58,358 bases of DNA, taken from Olavius algarvensis Delta 4 endosymbiont (GTDB taxonomy: Bacteria; Desulfobacterota; Desulfobacteria; Desulfobacterales; CAJINA01). Shown here one piece after another: positions 17,065 to 26,353 of the stretch (positions are counted from its first letter, which is position 1; every line of letters begins with the position of its first letter). Location: positions 1 through 58,358 of the forward strand of contig CAJINA010000150.1 in the NCBI GenBank assembly GCA_905176665.1. The letters are read 5' to 3'. Under the pieces are notes generated by a model. That model had not been told where the DNA came from, searched no databases, and saw nothing but the letters and a program-made list of their open reading frames with translations. The translations under genes were made by a program, and so were the position numbers.

Positions 17065-19494
17065 ATGATTAATATGCCGAAACTATTCAAATCCGATCCC
17101 TCTGAGACCTTGGTTCTGCCGCTGCTTCCGCTGCGGGACATCGTCGTGTTTCCCTATATGGTAGCCCCCCTGTTTGTTGGGCGCCCCAAATCGATCAACG
17201 CACTGGCCGAGGCCATGAACAACGAAAAGCTGGTGTTCCTGGCGACGCAGAAAAATGCGGGTATCGATAACCCCAGTAAAAAAGATATTGCCACCACCGG
17301 GACCATAGGTAAGGTGCTGCAGCTTTTGCGGCTGCCGGACGGCACCGTCAAGGCCCTGGTGGAGGGTGGTGCGCGTGGCAAGATTGTACGTTTCGTCGAG
17401 AATGAAGAGTTCTTCCAGGTCGAGCTGGAAGTACTTAAGGAACCGGCCATGAGTACTGCCGAGGCCGCGACGCTGACCAGGGCGGTTGTCGACAGCTTTG
17501 AAGAATACGCCGAACGCAACAAGAATATTTCCAAGGATCTGCTCACCAGCATTGCGGCTATCGACGATCCCGGTAAATTGGCCGATACGGTTGCTTCCCA
17601 CTTTTCTTTCAAGATCGAAGACAAGATCCGGCTGCTTGAAACGGTGGACGTCAAAGAACGCCTGCCCCTTCTGCTGAGCCTGATAAAGATCGAAATTGAA
17701 GTGTTCGAGATGGACCAACGCATCAAAAACCGGGTCAAAGAGCAGATGGAAAAGACCCAGAAGAACTACTATCTCAACGAGCAGATGCGGGCCATAAAAA
17801 AGGAAATGGGGTCGGAGGATGACGGCGGCGATGATCTCAAGGAACTGGAAGAAGAGATAAAAGCCAAGAAGATGTCGGCAGAGGCCACTGAAAAGACCGA
17901 CAAGGAGTTCAAAAAACTCAAGCTTATGGCGCCCATGTCCGCTGAGGCGACGGTGGTCCGCAACTATATCGAATGGATCATCAGCCTGCCCTGGGAAGAA
18001 AAGAGTAAGATACTTGAAGACATTGATGAGGCCGAAAAGATCCTCAACGAAGACCACTACGGTTTGGAAAAACCCAAAGAGCGCATCCTGGAATACCTGG
18101 CCGTGCAGCTGCTGGTAAAAAAAGTACGCGGCCCGATTCTCTGCCTGGTGGGACCGCCCGGGGTGGGCAAGACTTCCCTGGCCAAATCTGTTGCCCGGGC
18201 CACGGGGCGTAAATATGTTCGTTTGAGTCTGGGCGGCGTGCGGGATGAAGCTGAAATCCGGGGTCACCGGCGCACCTATATCGGAGCCCTGCCCGGAAAG
18301 ATCATTCAGTCTCTCAAGAAGGCCAAGGTTAACAATCCGGTGTTCTGCCTGGATGAAGTCGACAAGATGAGCATGGATTTTCGCGGTGACCCGTCTGCGG
18401 CCCTGCTCGAGGTCTTGGATCCCGAGCAGAATTTCAGCTTCAACGACCACTACCTGGATCTTGACTATGATTTGTCCGATATCCTGTTCGTTACCACGGC
18501 CAATACCTTGCCGGATATCCCGTTGCCCCTGCAGGACCGGATGGAAATCATACGCCTGCCCGGCTACACGGAGTATGAAAAGTACCAGATTGCCAAGAAC
18601 TTTCTGCTGAGCAAGCAGATCGAGATGAATGGCCTGTCTGGTACTAAAGTGAACTTTTCTAAAAATGCGGTATTGACCATTATTCGGCGCTATACCCGCG
18701 AGGCGGGCGTTCGTAACCTGGAACGCGAGATTGCTTCGGTGTGTCGGAAAATTGCCCGCGAACTGGTCAAGGACAAGGAGCAGAACGCCTTCAAGGTCAC
18801 CGCCCGCACGATTCAAAAATACCTGGGGCCACCCCGATTCAAACAGTCCCAGATCGAGGAGCAGGACCAGGTAGGCATGGTGAACGGGCTGGCCTGGACG
18901 CAAGTCGGCGGAGAGCTATTGTGCATCGAAACACTGGTCATGCCTGGAAAAGGCAAGCTCACCTTTACCGGGAAACTGGGAGATGTCATGAAGGAGTCCG
19001 CTGAAGCAGCGGTGAGTTATGTCCGCAGCCGGGCGGAAAGCTTGCGGATCGACAGCTCTTTCTACAAACATTACGACATCCACGTCCACGTACCGGAAGG
19101 GGCGATTCCCAAGGACGGTCCTTCGGCCGGGATCTCCATTTCGACCTCGATTGTGTCGGCACTGACCCGGCGACCGGTTACCCGTGATATCGCCATGACC
19201 GGCGAAATTACACTCCGTGGCCGGGTCCTGCCCATCGGCGGTCTCAAGGAAAAAACTATTGCCGCCCATCGCAGCGGTATCAAGAAGGTGCTGATTCCCA
19301 AGGAGAACGAAAAGGACCTGAAGGATATCCCGGCCAGCGTGGCCCGTCAGCTCGAGATCGTACCGGTGCAGCACATGGACGAGGTGCTGACCCACGCCAT
19401 CATCTGCGAGGAAGGGGACGTCATGTTCAAGGAGAATGACATCACCTTTGCGCTAGCGCCGGAGCAGCCGGAATCACCCCGATCGCTTATCTAA
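17065..19494 (+). CDS. lon: ATP-dependent protease Lon
   Basis: A cytoplasmic quality-control protease of 809 residues. Order: LON substrate-binding domain (about 15-210), coiled-coil linker, AAA+ module (Walker A GPPGVGKT, 363-370; CLDEVDK as Walker B), and a C-terminal protease domain with the Ser687/Lys730 dyad (KDGPSAGIS and GGLKEK). All key residues are present. The start is weakly supported: no good ribosome site precedes 17065, and MPKLFKS three codons later is an alternative. It follows clpX closely and is followed by a promoter and two tRNA genes. Confidence 0.97.
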   Translation: MINMPKLFKSDPSETLVLPLLPLRDIVVFPYMVAPLFVGRPKSINALAEAMNNEKLVFLATQKNAGIDNPSKKDIATTGTIGKVLQLLRLPDGTVKALVEGGARGKIVRFVENEEFFQVELEVLKEPAMSTAEAATLTRAVVDSFEEYAERNKNISKDLLTSIAAIDDPGKLADTVASHFSFKIEDKIRLLETVDVKERLPLLLSLIKIEIEVFEMDQRIKNRVKEQMEKTQKNYYLNEQMRAIKKEMGSEDDGGDDLKELEEEIKAKKMSAEATEKTDKEFKKLKLMAPMSAEATVVRNYIEWIISLPWEEKSKILEDIDEAEKILNEDHYGLEKPKERILEYLAVQLLVKKVRGPILCLVGPPGVGKTSLAKSVARATGRKYVRLSLGGVRDEAEIRGHRRTYIGALPGKIIQSLKKAKVNNPVFCLDEVDKMSMDFRGDPSAALLEVLDPEQNFSFNDHYLDLDYDLSDILFVTTANTLPDIPLPLQDRMEIIRLPGYTEYEKYQIAKNFLLSKQIEMNGLSGTKVNFSKNAVLTIIRRYTREAGVRNLEREIASVCRKIARELVKDKEQNAFKVTARTIQKYLGPPRFKQSQIEEQDQVGMVNGLAWTQVGGELLCIETLVMPGKGKLTFTGKLGDVMKESAEAAVSYVRSRAESLRIDSSFYKHYDIHVHVPEGAIPKDGPSAGISISTSIVSALTRRPVTRDIAMTGEITLRGRVLPIGGLKEKTIAAHRSGIKKVLIPKENEKDLKDIPASVARQLEIVPVQHMDEVLTHAIICEEGDVMFKENDITFALAPEQPESPRSLI

Positions 19495-19521
19495 ATTCCG
19501 ATAAAAAACGATAGATTTGGC

Positions 19522-19550
19522 TTGACAACAATAGCTTAAACTGGTAGCTA
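19522..19550 (+). promoter_or_regulatory. Predicted promoter for tRNA-Val/tRNA-Asp
   Basis: A consensus TTGACA (19522-19527), a 17-base spacer and TAGCTA (19545-19550) lie about 40 bases before tRNA-Val. Confidence 0.65.
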
Positions 19551-19589
19551 AATCGTCTCTTTCAGGCATGCCCTGAAGGGTATCCACCC

Positions 19590-19665
19590 GGGCGGGTAGC
19601 TCAGTTGGGAGAGCATCGGCCTTACAAGCCGAGGGTCACAGGTTCAAGCCCTGTTCCGCCCACCA
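19590..19665 (+). tRNA. tRNA-Val (anticodon TAC)
   Basis: A 76-base cloverleaf with an encoded CCA. The anticodon stem is TCGGC/GCCGA with loop CTTACAA; the T-loop GTTCAAG is standard. Confidence 0.96.
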
Positions 19666-19680
19666 CATAAAAAGCATTAC

Positions 19681-19758
<78 letters not shown>

Positions 19759-19770
19759 CCTAAAGAGAAT

Positions 19771-19799
19771 AGCCCGCTGGATATCCGGCGGGCTATTTT
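19771..19799 (+). terminator. Terminator of the tRNA-Val/tRNA-Asp unit
   Basis: AGCCCGC pairs with GCGGGCT, and the inner bases can extend the stem; ATTTTC follows. It lies 12 bases after tRNA-Asp. Confidence 0.8.
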
Positions 19800-19970
19800 C
19801 ATTCTGAGCTATCCTGAAAACCATCTGGACAGAACCAGTACGGTAAACATGCAGTTGCAAAAATAGCGTCAGCACTTGTAGTGCTGCGGCCTCCGCCTGT
19901 CAAAGACCAAATTGTGCCCCAAACCCATTGTCTGGTGCTTTGACGGCCCTAACGAATTGTCAGACGTTTA

Positions 19971-20005
19971 GCAGAAAAAGAAAAGCGGCCCCGGAGAGGG
20001 GCCGC
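19971..20005 (-). terminator. Terminator of the PilZ gene
   Basis: GCGGCCCC pairs with GGGGCCGC over a five-base loop; on the minus strand TTTTCTTTTT follows. It lies about 90 bases past the PilZ stop. The rest of 19800-20094 shows nothing I can name. Confidence 0.85.
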
Positions 20006-20094
20006 CAGTGCTATTAGGATGGAGGTAAGAGGCAGTGAATGCGCTCTTGATCATAGATTAATGCCCGATACGGGGATGTCAAGCCTGAACATAT

Positions 20095-20424
20095 TCATAT
20101 GTCGGACTTGTCGATATGGCTGATAATATCCTTGATGATTTCATCCGGGAGTTCAACGATGAATGAGAGCCCCATGTCTTTGCTTTCGGTACGGACCACA
20201 ATGCCTTCCAGGTCAATGGTCCGGCCGTTGGCCAGATCCAGGGAGCCGCGTACCCAGCCCTCCAGTTTCTTTTTATCAAGGTGGCTGAACTTGAGACCAC
20301 CTTTGGAGATGTCCTTCACCTGGCACTCATACCCCACCGTGCGAAAGGTGGGCCGGGCTTCGGGCGGGCAGGCTAACCGCGGGTGTTTTCTCTTCTCCCG
20401 TCCAGGGTATGTGTCTGTTTCCAT
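20095..20424 (-). CDS. PilZ-domain protein
   Basis: A 109-residue protein made of a single PilZ domain, which binds cyclic di-GMP. Both binding motifs are visible: an Arg-rich N-terminal element (EKRKHPRLACP, RxxxR type) and DISKGGLKF (D-x-S-x-x-G). It should act in the cytoplasm as a c-di-GMP-responsive adaptor for motility, surface or secretion processes; the partner is unknown. It is a single gene with its own terminator. Confidence 0.87.
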   Translation of the reverse strand: METDTYPGREKRKHPRLACPPEARPTFRTVGYECQVKDISKGGLKFSHLDKKKLEGWVRGSLDLANGRTIDLEGIVVRTESKDMGLSFIVELPDEIIKDIISHIDKSDI

Positions 20425-20454
20425 TGTTCCCCCGATTAGATTGAGGTGGTTAGA

Positions 20455-20700
20455 CTAGCGTCCGCAGAGTGAGCGGTTGTTTAATCGCCAACCTTGAACT
20501 GAGGTGAAAGCCTCAAGTCCGGAATTCGGAAATTTCAAACGTAACTTTCGGGTTTCAGTCAATAACGAAATCGCCATCGGGATCGTAATCGGATTCATAG
20601 CGGTTAACCCCATATCGTTTTCGATCCCGATACCGAACCCTATTTTTCCGGCATTCAATGATTTTGCGGCAGGGTATTCACCCCGAGCTTAAAAAGCACT
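20455..20700. other. Word-repeat intergenic region
   Basis: No gene. GATCG/CGATC-type words recur (GCCATCGGGATCGTAATCGG, then TCGATCCCGATACCG), partly as inverted copies, with a second inverted pair formed by GGTGAAAGCC-like words. It is a degenerate intergenic repeat of unknown role. Confidence 0.5.
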
Positions 20701-20714
20701 AATTCGAAAGTTGT

Positions 20715-21185
20715 CTATCCAACCAGACAGGTGCCGGTTCCGACGGCTATCAAAACATCTTTTTCATTGTGCAACGCCATGCGTGTGACCGCCACTTTTC
20801 GTCCGGAACGCATGATATTGGCCTCGGCCGTAAACACAGCCCCCCAGCCGGGCCGTAGATAGTCCACCCGCAAGTCAATGGTTCCGACTTTGGAAAACTG
20901 TTGGAGGACGGTATCCACCGGATCTGTATCCATTCGCTGGATGATGCCGGCCGAGGCAACCAATCCTCCGGTGGCATCCAGAACCGACGAGATGACACCC
21001 CCATGCAGGGTTTTCTGGACTGGGTTGCCGATGAGGTCTGCATGCATGCTGAATTGGGTCTTGACTTTTTCCAGACTGATTGATTTGATTTTTAAACCGA
21101 TAAGTCTGTTAAAGGGCAAATCATTCTCATACAGATCCTTGAGAAAATTAAGCAGTTCAAGCTCTTTACCGGTGGCAGTGTTCAT
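20715..21185 (-). CDS. PaaI-type hotdog thioesterase
   Basis: A 156-residue single-domain hotdog thioesterase, expected to hydrolyse an acyl- or aryl-CoA in the cytoplasm. The family motif LHGGVISSVLDATGG carries the HGG turn and the helix with the catalytic acidic residue. GAAGGATG precedes the ATG. The substrate is not evident and no pathway genes surround it. Confidence 0.82.
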   Translation of the reverse strand: MNTATGKELELLNFLKDLYENDLPFNRLIGLKIKSISLEKVKTQFSMHADLIGNPVQKTLHGGVISSVLDATGGLVASAGIIQRMDTDPVDTVLQQFSKVGTIDLRVDYLRPGWGAVFTAEANIMRSGRKVAVTRMALHNEKDVLIAVGTGTCLVG

Positions 21186-21442
21186 TGATTCTCATCCTTC
21201 GGGTTGCCAGCGGACAACCGGTTCTAACTCAGGCCAATTTCAGGTAACAACGTTTGATCGGGTACATGCTCAAGTAGATTGGGTACTATTTAGATAGCGT
21301 GACCGGAACCATTTTTCAAGATTTCTGAACGTGGTGGCCGATACAATGGACTGCGACCAGCTGGAGGGCATCAACAGAGCGGCTCACTGTTCGCTTATTT
21401 TAAAAAAAATTCAGTGGTACTTAAAAAAACCGGTAATTTTAC

Positions 21443-21471
21443 TTGACCGGTCGTGTTGTATGCTGTATCGG
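21443..21471 (+). promoter_or_regulatory. Possible gdhA promoter
   Basis: TTGACC (21443-21448), a 17-base spacer and TATCGG (21466-21471), 36 bases before the gdhA ATG. Overlapping ACCGGT words (CCGGTAA and GACCGGTC) could be an operator. The rest of 21186-21506 shows no gene. Confidence 0.45.
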
Positions 21472-21506
21472 TGCGCCAAACAATCCACCATCAATGGAGG
21501 CGAGCT

Positions 21507-22856
21507 ATGTCGGATATAATGCAAATTGTAAAGGACAAGGATCCTCAGGAAAGAGAGTTTCACCAGGCCGTAAGTGAGGTGATGGAATCCATCAAACCGG
21601 TTCTGGATCAAAACCCGGTCTACCGCAAGGCAAATATCCCGGCCCGCCTGGTAGAGCCGGAACGCGTTATCCTGTTCCGGGTACCATGGATGGATGACGG
21701 CGGCGATGTACACGTCAACCGCGGTTTTCGAATTGAAATGAACAGCGCCATCGGACCTTACAAGGGCGGTCTGCGTTTTCATCCATCGGTCAATCTGGGG
21801 ATCTTGAAATTTCTGGCCTTCGAACAGGTGTTTAAAAATGCACTTACCACCCTGCCCATGGGCGGCGGCAAGGGCGGCTCGGATTTCGACCCGAAAGGCA
21901 AATCAGATGCGGAGGTCATGCGGTTCTGCCAGGCCTTCATGTGTGAGCTTTTCCGCCATATCGGACCGGATACGGATGTGCCGGCCGGTGATATCGGCGT
22001 GGGGGCCCGTGAGATCGGCTACCTTTTTGGTATGTACAAAAAGCTGCGCAATGAGTTCACCGGCGTATTGACCGGCAAGAGCCTCAACTGGGGCGGTAGC
22101 CTGATTCGGCCGGAGGCTACCGGTTACGGGAGCGTCTATTTTGCGGCCGAGATGCTGGCAACCCGCACCGATTCGCTGGAAGACAAGATCTGCCTGGTCT
22201 CCGGGTCGGGCAATGTGGCCCAGTATACAACCGAAAAACTGCTTGAACTGGGCGCCAAAGTGGTCACCCTTTCCGACTCTTCCGGATACATCTTTGATGA
22301 AAGCGGGATTACCCGCGAAAAACTGGACTATGTGATGATGCTGAAAAATGTCCGCCGGGGCCGGATCAAGGAATATGCGGACAAGTACCCGGAAGCGGTC
22401 TACTCTGACCTGGATGCTGCCGCGGAATTCAACCCGCTCTGGAATCACAAGGCGGATTGTGCCTTCCCCAGCGCCACCCAGAACGAGATCAACGGCAAGG
22501 ACGCCCAGAACCTGATCGACAACGGTGTGTTCGTGGTATCCGAGGGGGCCAATATGCCCACGGTGCCGGAAGGCGTGGACCTTTTTCTAGACAAAAAGAT
22601 TCTCTACGGCCCGGGCAAGGCCGCCAACGCGGGCGGGGTTTCAGTCTCCGGCCTGGAGATGAGCCAGAACAGCATGCGCTACGCCTGGTCGCGTGAAGAA
22701 GTAGATGCCAAACTCAAATCCATTATGAATAGCATTCACAGCACCTGCCTCGAAGCTGCCGAGCAGTACGATACCCCGGGCAACTACGTAAACGGCGCTA
22801 ACATTGCCGGTTTCGTGAAGGTGGTGGATGCCATGATGGACCAGGGGCTGGTTTAG
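21507..22856 (+). CDS. gdhA: Glutamate dehydrogenase
   Basis: Interconverts glutamate and 2-oxoglutarate plus ammonia in the cytoplasm; the 449-residue length and sequence match the NADP-type hexameric class. I chose MSDIMQIV at 21507 because TGGAGGCG precedes it; the frame extends 54 bases upstream without family similarity. Signatures: the substrate-binding GPYKGGLRFHPSVN, LPMGGGKGGSDFDP with the catalytic lysine, and the dinucleotide-binding VSGSGNVAQY. It is a single gene followed by a strong bidirectional terminator. It would supply nitrogen or drain it next to the alanine and glycine genes further right. Confidence 0.96.
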   Translation: MSDIMQIVKDKDPQEREFHQAVSEVMESIKPVLDQNPVYRKANIPARLVEPERVILFRVPWMDDGGDVHVNRGFRIEMNSAIGPYKGGLRFHPSVNLGILKFLAFEQVFKNALTTLPMGGGKGGSDFDPKGKSDAEVMRFCQAFMCELFRHIGPDTDVPAGDIGVGAREIGYLFGMYKKLRNEFTGVLTGKSLNWGGSLIRPEATGYGSVYFAAEMLATRTDSLEDKICLVSGSGNVAQYTTEKLLELGAKVVTLSDSSGYIFDESGITREKLDYVMMLKNVRRGRIKEYADKYPEAVYSDLDAAAEFNPLWNHKADCAFPSATQNEINGKDAQNLIDNGVFVVSEGANMPTVPEGVDLFLDKKILYGPGKAANAGGVSVSGLEMSQNSMRYAWSREEVDAKLKSIMNSIHSTCLEAAEQYDTPGNYVNGANIAGFVKVVDAMMDQGLV

Positions 22857-22982
22857 AAGCCACCGATCCAATTTTCAAGATGGCTTCTGACAAGTGCAGG
22901 GAGCTACTGTAAAGGCAGGGTAACCAGATCTATAACCCTTGCTCTTGAAAGTACAAGCATCTTAAAGATTATATCCAAACAC

Positions 22983-23025
22983 AGAAACCGCAGGCATCTC
23001 AATTAGAAGATCCTGCGGTTTTCTG
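22983..23025. terminator. Bidirectional terminator between gdhA and the DsbA-like gene
   Basis: AGAAACCGCAGG pairs with CCTGCGGTTTTCT around a 17-base loop; T-runs exist on both strands. It serves convergent gdhA and the selenoprotein gene, whose last codons it overlaps. Confidence 0.8.
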
Positions 23026-23629
23026 TTTCTGGGGCTCTTACAAATCCACGCAGGGCTTCGTAGGGCTTGGCGCCTTCCATCCTGCGGCCGTCCACATGAA
23101 ACGTGGGTACGACCTGGATGCCGAGCTGCCCGCTGCGCTGCCAGTCTGCATCAACCGCTTCGCGGAAACGGCCCGCTTCAATTATTCCAGCGGCCTCCTG
23201 GCCCGGCAGGCCGGCCGCGGCAGCGATATCAGCCAAAACATCGAATTCGGCGATATTGCGGCCATCGGCAAAATAGGCCGCGAAGGCGGCCTGGTGGAAT
23301 TGGTCGCCCACGCCTTCCGACTCGGCCCACTTGCCCAGTTCCTGGGCCCGGCGGCTGTTGTAAGTCTGGGAGCGATCGCCGAACGGCAGACCCAGGCCGT
23401 CCGCTGTATCTTTCAGGTGCGCCAGCATGCGGGGGATATCCATACCGCGACCGGCAAAAAGGTCTTCCAGGGCCCGCCCCTCCAGCGGGGTTTCCGGGTG
23501 CAGGGGGAAGGCGGTCCAGGTTATGCCTACATCGATCTCGGCTTTCAGTTTTTCAATACTCCCGGTAATGAAATAACACCACGGTCAGATGTAGTCGGAA
23601 AAGATTTCAAGGTGGTAAGGATTCGGCAT
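23003..23629 (-). CDS. DsbA/FrnE-family thiol oxidoreductase, probable selenoprotein (UPWC)
   Basis: Read from ATG at 23629, the frame gives MPNPYHLEIFSDYI, then TGA (23587-23585), then PWCYFITGSI, and stays open to 23003, 208 codons in all. The TGA stands where DsbA/FrnE (2-hydroxychromene isomerase-like) proteins have the first Cys of CPWC, so it should encode Sec15 with Cys18 as partner. Family hallmarks continue after it: TWTAFPLHPETPLEG, then the cis-proline VVPTFHVDG. A hairpin suited to SECIS starts 11 bases downstream. No other ATG lies between TGA and codon 63, and a start there would lose the active site. No signal peptide is visible, so it is probably a cytoplasmic redox enzyme. 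It lies downstream of the LysE gene on the same strand. Confidence 0.85.
23551..23573 (-). promoter_or_regulatory. Candidate SECIS hairpin of the DsbA-like selenoprotein
   Basis: In the mRNA, UUUCAUUAC pairs with GUAUUGAAA (one U-U mismatch) around a CGGGA loop. The loop lies 20 bases after the UGA and has G at its second position, as bacterial SECIS elements require. Confidence 0.65.
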
Positions 23630-23837
23630 GGTTTTTCCCAGCGCGCTTAAGTTGGTTTGTCTATACAGGGGTTGTTAAACAACATGGAAACGATCCAATG
23701 TTTGTCAAGGCCCCTGCGCCCCGCGAACCCCCTGCGAAATGTTTTCAATGTTGAACCGAGTGCCTGTCGCCGAGTTTGGGCCATTCCGTCGTGGCCGTAT
23801 AGCCATGCCGAACAAGAAGATTTTTTTGAGGAGGTTT

Positions 23838-24470
23838 CTATCGCTGGGTCGTGGCCAGTTTCAAAGCCAACCCCACGAACACCAGGCTGGCCACCCGGTT
23901 CATGACGATCTGGGCTTTGTCGGAACGGGCGAGGAAACTGCCAAGCGCTCCCGCCAGCAGGGCGATGCTGCCGAATACAAGGATGGTGGCGATGATGAAC
24001 ACACCTCCCAGCAGGATCATTTGCAGGGTCAGGGAACCACGGGTCGGATCGGCGAATTGCGGCAGGAAGGCCAGGAAGAAGATCGACACTTTGGGATTGG
24101 TGACATTCATGATAATTCCCCGGCGGTAGAGTTTGCCGAGGCTCAAACCAACCCCTGAGCCGGAATTGATCTTTGCCGCCCCGGCCCGCCAGGCACCCCA
24201 GGCCAGGTAGAGCAGGTAGCCGGCACCCAAAAGCTTGAGGGCCATGAAGGCGAGGGCCGAGGCCTGGAAGATGACCGCCACGCCGAAAGCGACCGCCGTG
24301 GTGTGCACGATGAGTCCGGTGCACAGGCCCAGGGTGACGAGCAGACCTGACAGTCTGCCATGCAGGGCGGATTGAGTTAACACAAAAATATTGTCCGGGC
24401 CCGGGGCTAGCGCCAACAGCACGGAGGCCATGAAAAAGGCGGCCAGGGTTTCAATAGGTATCATTTGCAA
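23838..24470 (-). CDS. LysE/RhtB-family amino-acid exporter
   Basis: A 210-residue inner-membrane protein with about six hydrophobic segments. The N-terminal motif ALAPGPDNIFVLTQSALHGR and the later MNVTNPKVSIFFLAFLPQF are typical of the LysE/RhtB exporters, which export amino acids such as threonine, homoserine or lysine by proton exchange. The substrate cannot be told. It starts 11 bases after the tautomerase stop on the same strand, so the two are probably one operon. The selenoprotein gene follows after about 210 bases. Confidence 0.88.
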   Translation of the reverse strand: MQMIPIETLAAFFMASVLLALAPGPDNIFVLTQSALHGRLSGLLVTLGLCTGLIVHTTAVAFGVAVIFQASALAFMALKLLGAGYLLYLAWGAWRAGAAKINSGSGVGLSLGKLYRRGIIMNVTNPKVSIFFLAFLPQFADPTRGSLTLQMILLGGVFIIATILVFGSIALLAGALGSFLARSDKAQIVMNRVASLVFVGLALKLATTQR

Positions 24471-24480
24471 ACCACTTTCA

Positions 24481-24684
24481 TCAGCGGCCGTCTTTACGCC
24501 GCACGGTGACGGATTCTCCGCCGATCCCCCAATTGTCCGTGTCTACCTCGTCAATGACCACGACCGTCGTGGCCGGGTTCTTGCCCAGCTCGTCTGCCAG
24601 CAGCCTGGTCACGCCCTTGATCAGGGCCGCCTTTTTTTCAGCCGTGACCCCTTCGTTGGTAATTTTGATGTTGACATAGGGCAT
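24481..24684 (-). CDS. 4-oxalocrotonate tautomerase-like protein
   Basis: A 67-residue protein of the 4-OT family, which uses the N-terminal proline after Met removal as catalytic base (MPYVNIKITNEGV). The length and the DEVDTDNWGIGG segment near residues 45-55 fit the family. AGGGGGT precedes the ATG. The physiological substrate is unknown; no aromatic-degradation genes are close. Confidence 0.87.
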   Translation of the reverse strand: MPYVNIKITNEGVTAEKKAALIKGVTRLLADELGKNPATTVVVIDEVDTDNWGIGGESVTVRRKDGR

Positions 24685-24717
24685 AGTTGTACCCCCTCTA
24701 TTTAGTGTAGATGGATA

Positions 24718-24904
24718 AGGGCTTATTTAAAAAGGAATTTTAGTTCAAAATCAAGGCGGCCGCGAATATTTCTCCGGGTCGGGACTTCCCTCCTGATTCA
24801 ACCTTTAATGTGGGTCGAACCGGAGGCATACCGGGCGTATTTCGAGGATTTAATCTGAACGCCCAACGCCGAGTTTGGGCTAAAAGCGTTTTTAGATAGG
24901 CCCT
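24718..24904 (+). repeat. Palindromic intergenic element, copy 3 of 7
   Basis: Arms 24718-24733 and 24889-24904 match at 14 of 16 positions (AGGGC.TAT.TAAAAA). Core words: TTCAAAATCAAGGCGG, AACCGGAGGCATAC, GTATTTCGAGGATT and GCCCAACGCCGAGTTTGGGC. It lies just past the stop of the CheX-FliN gene. Confidence 0.85.
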
Positions 24905-24907
24905 ATA

Positions 24908-26353
24908 TCAATCTCCCGTGGTTTTAAGCGGGTCCCTGCGCAGACTTTCAATACGTTCCTTTGAACTGACGACTTCCGTGATACGGATACCGTACTTTTC
25001 ATTCTCCACGATGACTTCGCCGCGCGCGATCAGGGTTTCATTGGCCAGAACATCCAGCGGTTCGCCTTCTAAATTCTTGTGGACGAGGGTGGAGCCGGTG
25101 CTCAGGTTCAACAGGTCTTCGATTTTCATCTTGGTGCGCCCGAGTTCAACCGATAACTGCAGGGGGATGTCCATTAATACCTGCAGCTGGTCCTCGGGGA
25201 TTTCCTCGGTTTCGGCAGGTTCTGCGGCCGCCTTTTTTGCAGCAGTTTTAGGAGCGGCGGCCTCCGTGGCCACAGTGGCTGAGGCTGCAGCGTTCGTCTC
25301 CGTCTCCCGGGCTGTATCCGCTTCAATCGGTTCGTCTACGACTTCGACCATGTCATCGATCTTGACGCAGACCTCCACGAAGATTTCATGCCGCCGCAGC
25401 TTGAAGGCGTAGCGTTCCGTCCGGTCCATGTGCGCGGTCTCGATGGTGAAGTCGGTGCCGGTAGTGATGTGTGGCGGTGAAATCTTGCACCCCAGGCCGG
25501 AGTCATTGAAGGCGGCTTTCAGGTTACCGGCCGTAATATTGGTGACTTCCCCGATAACATCCTTGACCTCTTCTTCATCGTCAATTTCGCCCGGCTCCAT
25601 GCCCAGGATGGCAGATGTCATCAACCGGGCGAATTCCGTGCTGACCATGAACTGGAGGCTACCGGTCACTTCTCCGGCGAAACTGATTTCGCCCATGGTT
25701 TTTTCCATCTTCAGATCACTGGGACCTTCGGTATCGGACATTTCGACGTCCATGCCGAGCATGACATCAAACAGCTCAATAACCGTGTCGCCGGTCGATT
25801 CAATGATGTCGAGTCGGGTGAACTTGCTGATATCGACCGCGGTGAGTCTGGCGCGGGCTTCCGGGGCCACGTGATCGGCGGCTTTGACGGCCAGTTCCAC
25901 ATAAATGACTTGGTCTTCGAACTTGAAGCCGAACTTGTTGTAGCGATCCATGTTCAGGGTTTCGATTTCAAAATCATCCCCGGTGGTGATGGAAGGCGTC
26001 GAAATCACACACTGCAACCCCACGTCCTCAAACCCTGATTTCAGGTTGCCCCCTACGATATTGCACACCTCACGGACGACATCTTTGATCTCCTCGTCGT
26101 CCTCGATGTCCTCCGGTTCCATGCCCAGCATGGCGGCAGTGACCATCCGAGAGGCTTCGTCGCTGAGCTGGATGTCGATGTTTCCGATAACTTCGCCGGC
26201 GAAACTCAGGGTGCCGATGATACAGCGCCCGTCCAGGGGGAGGACATCTTGCTCCTCAAAAGGCGTGGCTTCCATGTCCAGCATGGTATCGAATAAATCG
26301 GCTACCGAGGTGGCGATGGAATCTTTTATGTCAAACGTGCCGGATTCTGCCAT
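24908..26353 (-). CDS. CheX-CheX-FliN fusion protein
   Basis: A 481-residue cytoplasmic protein with two tandem CheX/CheC-type domains (about 5-165 and 185-345), an Ala/Glu-rich linker (345-400) and a C-terminal FliN/SpoA domain (about 405-475: LQLSVELGRTKMKIEDLLNL, IARGEVIVENEKYGIRI). Each CheX domain has an intact phosphatase motif D-x3-E-x2-N: D91/E95/N98 (DVVREVCN) and D265/E269/N272 (DVIGEVTN). Bacillus FliY joins a CheC-like domain to FliN; two CheX-type copies before FliN is unusual. It probably removes phosphate from CheY at the flagellar switch. No flagellar genes are near; it is a single gene. Confidence 0.85.
   Translation of the reverse strand: MAESGTFDIKDSIATSVADLFDTMLDMEATPFEEQDVLPLDGRCIIGTLSFAGEVIGNIDIQLSDEASRMVTAAMLGMEPEDIEDDEEIKDVVREVCNIVGGNLKSGFEDVGLQCVISTPSITTGDDFEIETLNMDRYNKFGFKFEDQVIYVELAVKAADHVAPEARARLTAVDISKFTRLDIIESTGDTVIELFDVMLGMDVEMSDTEGPSDLKMEKTMGEISFAGEVTGSLQFMVSTEFARLMTSAILGMEPGEIDDEEEVKDVIGEVTNITAGNLKAAFNDSGLGCKISPPHITTGTDFTIETAHMDRTERYAFKLRRHEIFVEVCVKIDDMVEVVDEPIEADTARETETNAAASATVATEAAAPKTAAKKAAAEPAETEEIPEDQLQVLMDIPLQLSVELGRTKMKIEDLLNLSTGSTLVHKNLEGEPLDVLANETLIARGEVIVENEKYGIRITEVVSSKERIESLRRDPLKTTGD

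Noticed and set aside
17083..18903. Long minus-strand open frame of about 600 codons opposite lon
   Set aside because: It lies wholly inside lon, whose domains and active residues are complete, and its translation resembles no family; it is a codon-bias shadow.
23003..23443. A short DsbA-like protein starting at codon 63
   Set aside because: That start would lose the thioredoxin-fold active site, and no ribosome site precedes it; the frame continues upstream through the TGA with family similarity.
23647..24324. Minus-strand frame of 225 codons overlapping the LysE gene
   Set aside because: It is out of frame with a clear LysE/RhtB exporter, and its Pro/Arg/Gly-rich composition is typical of a shadow frame.
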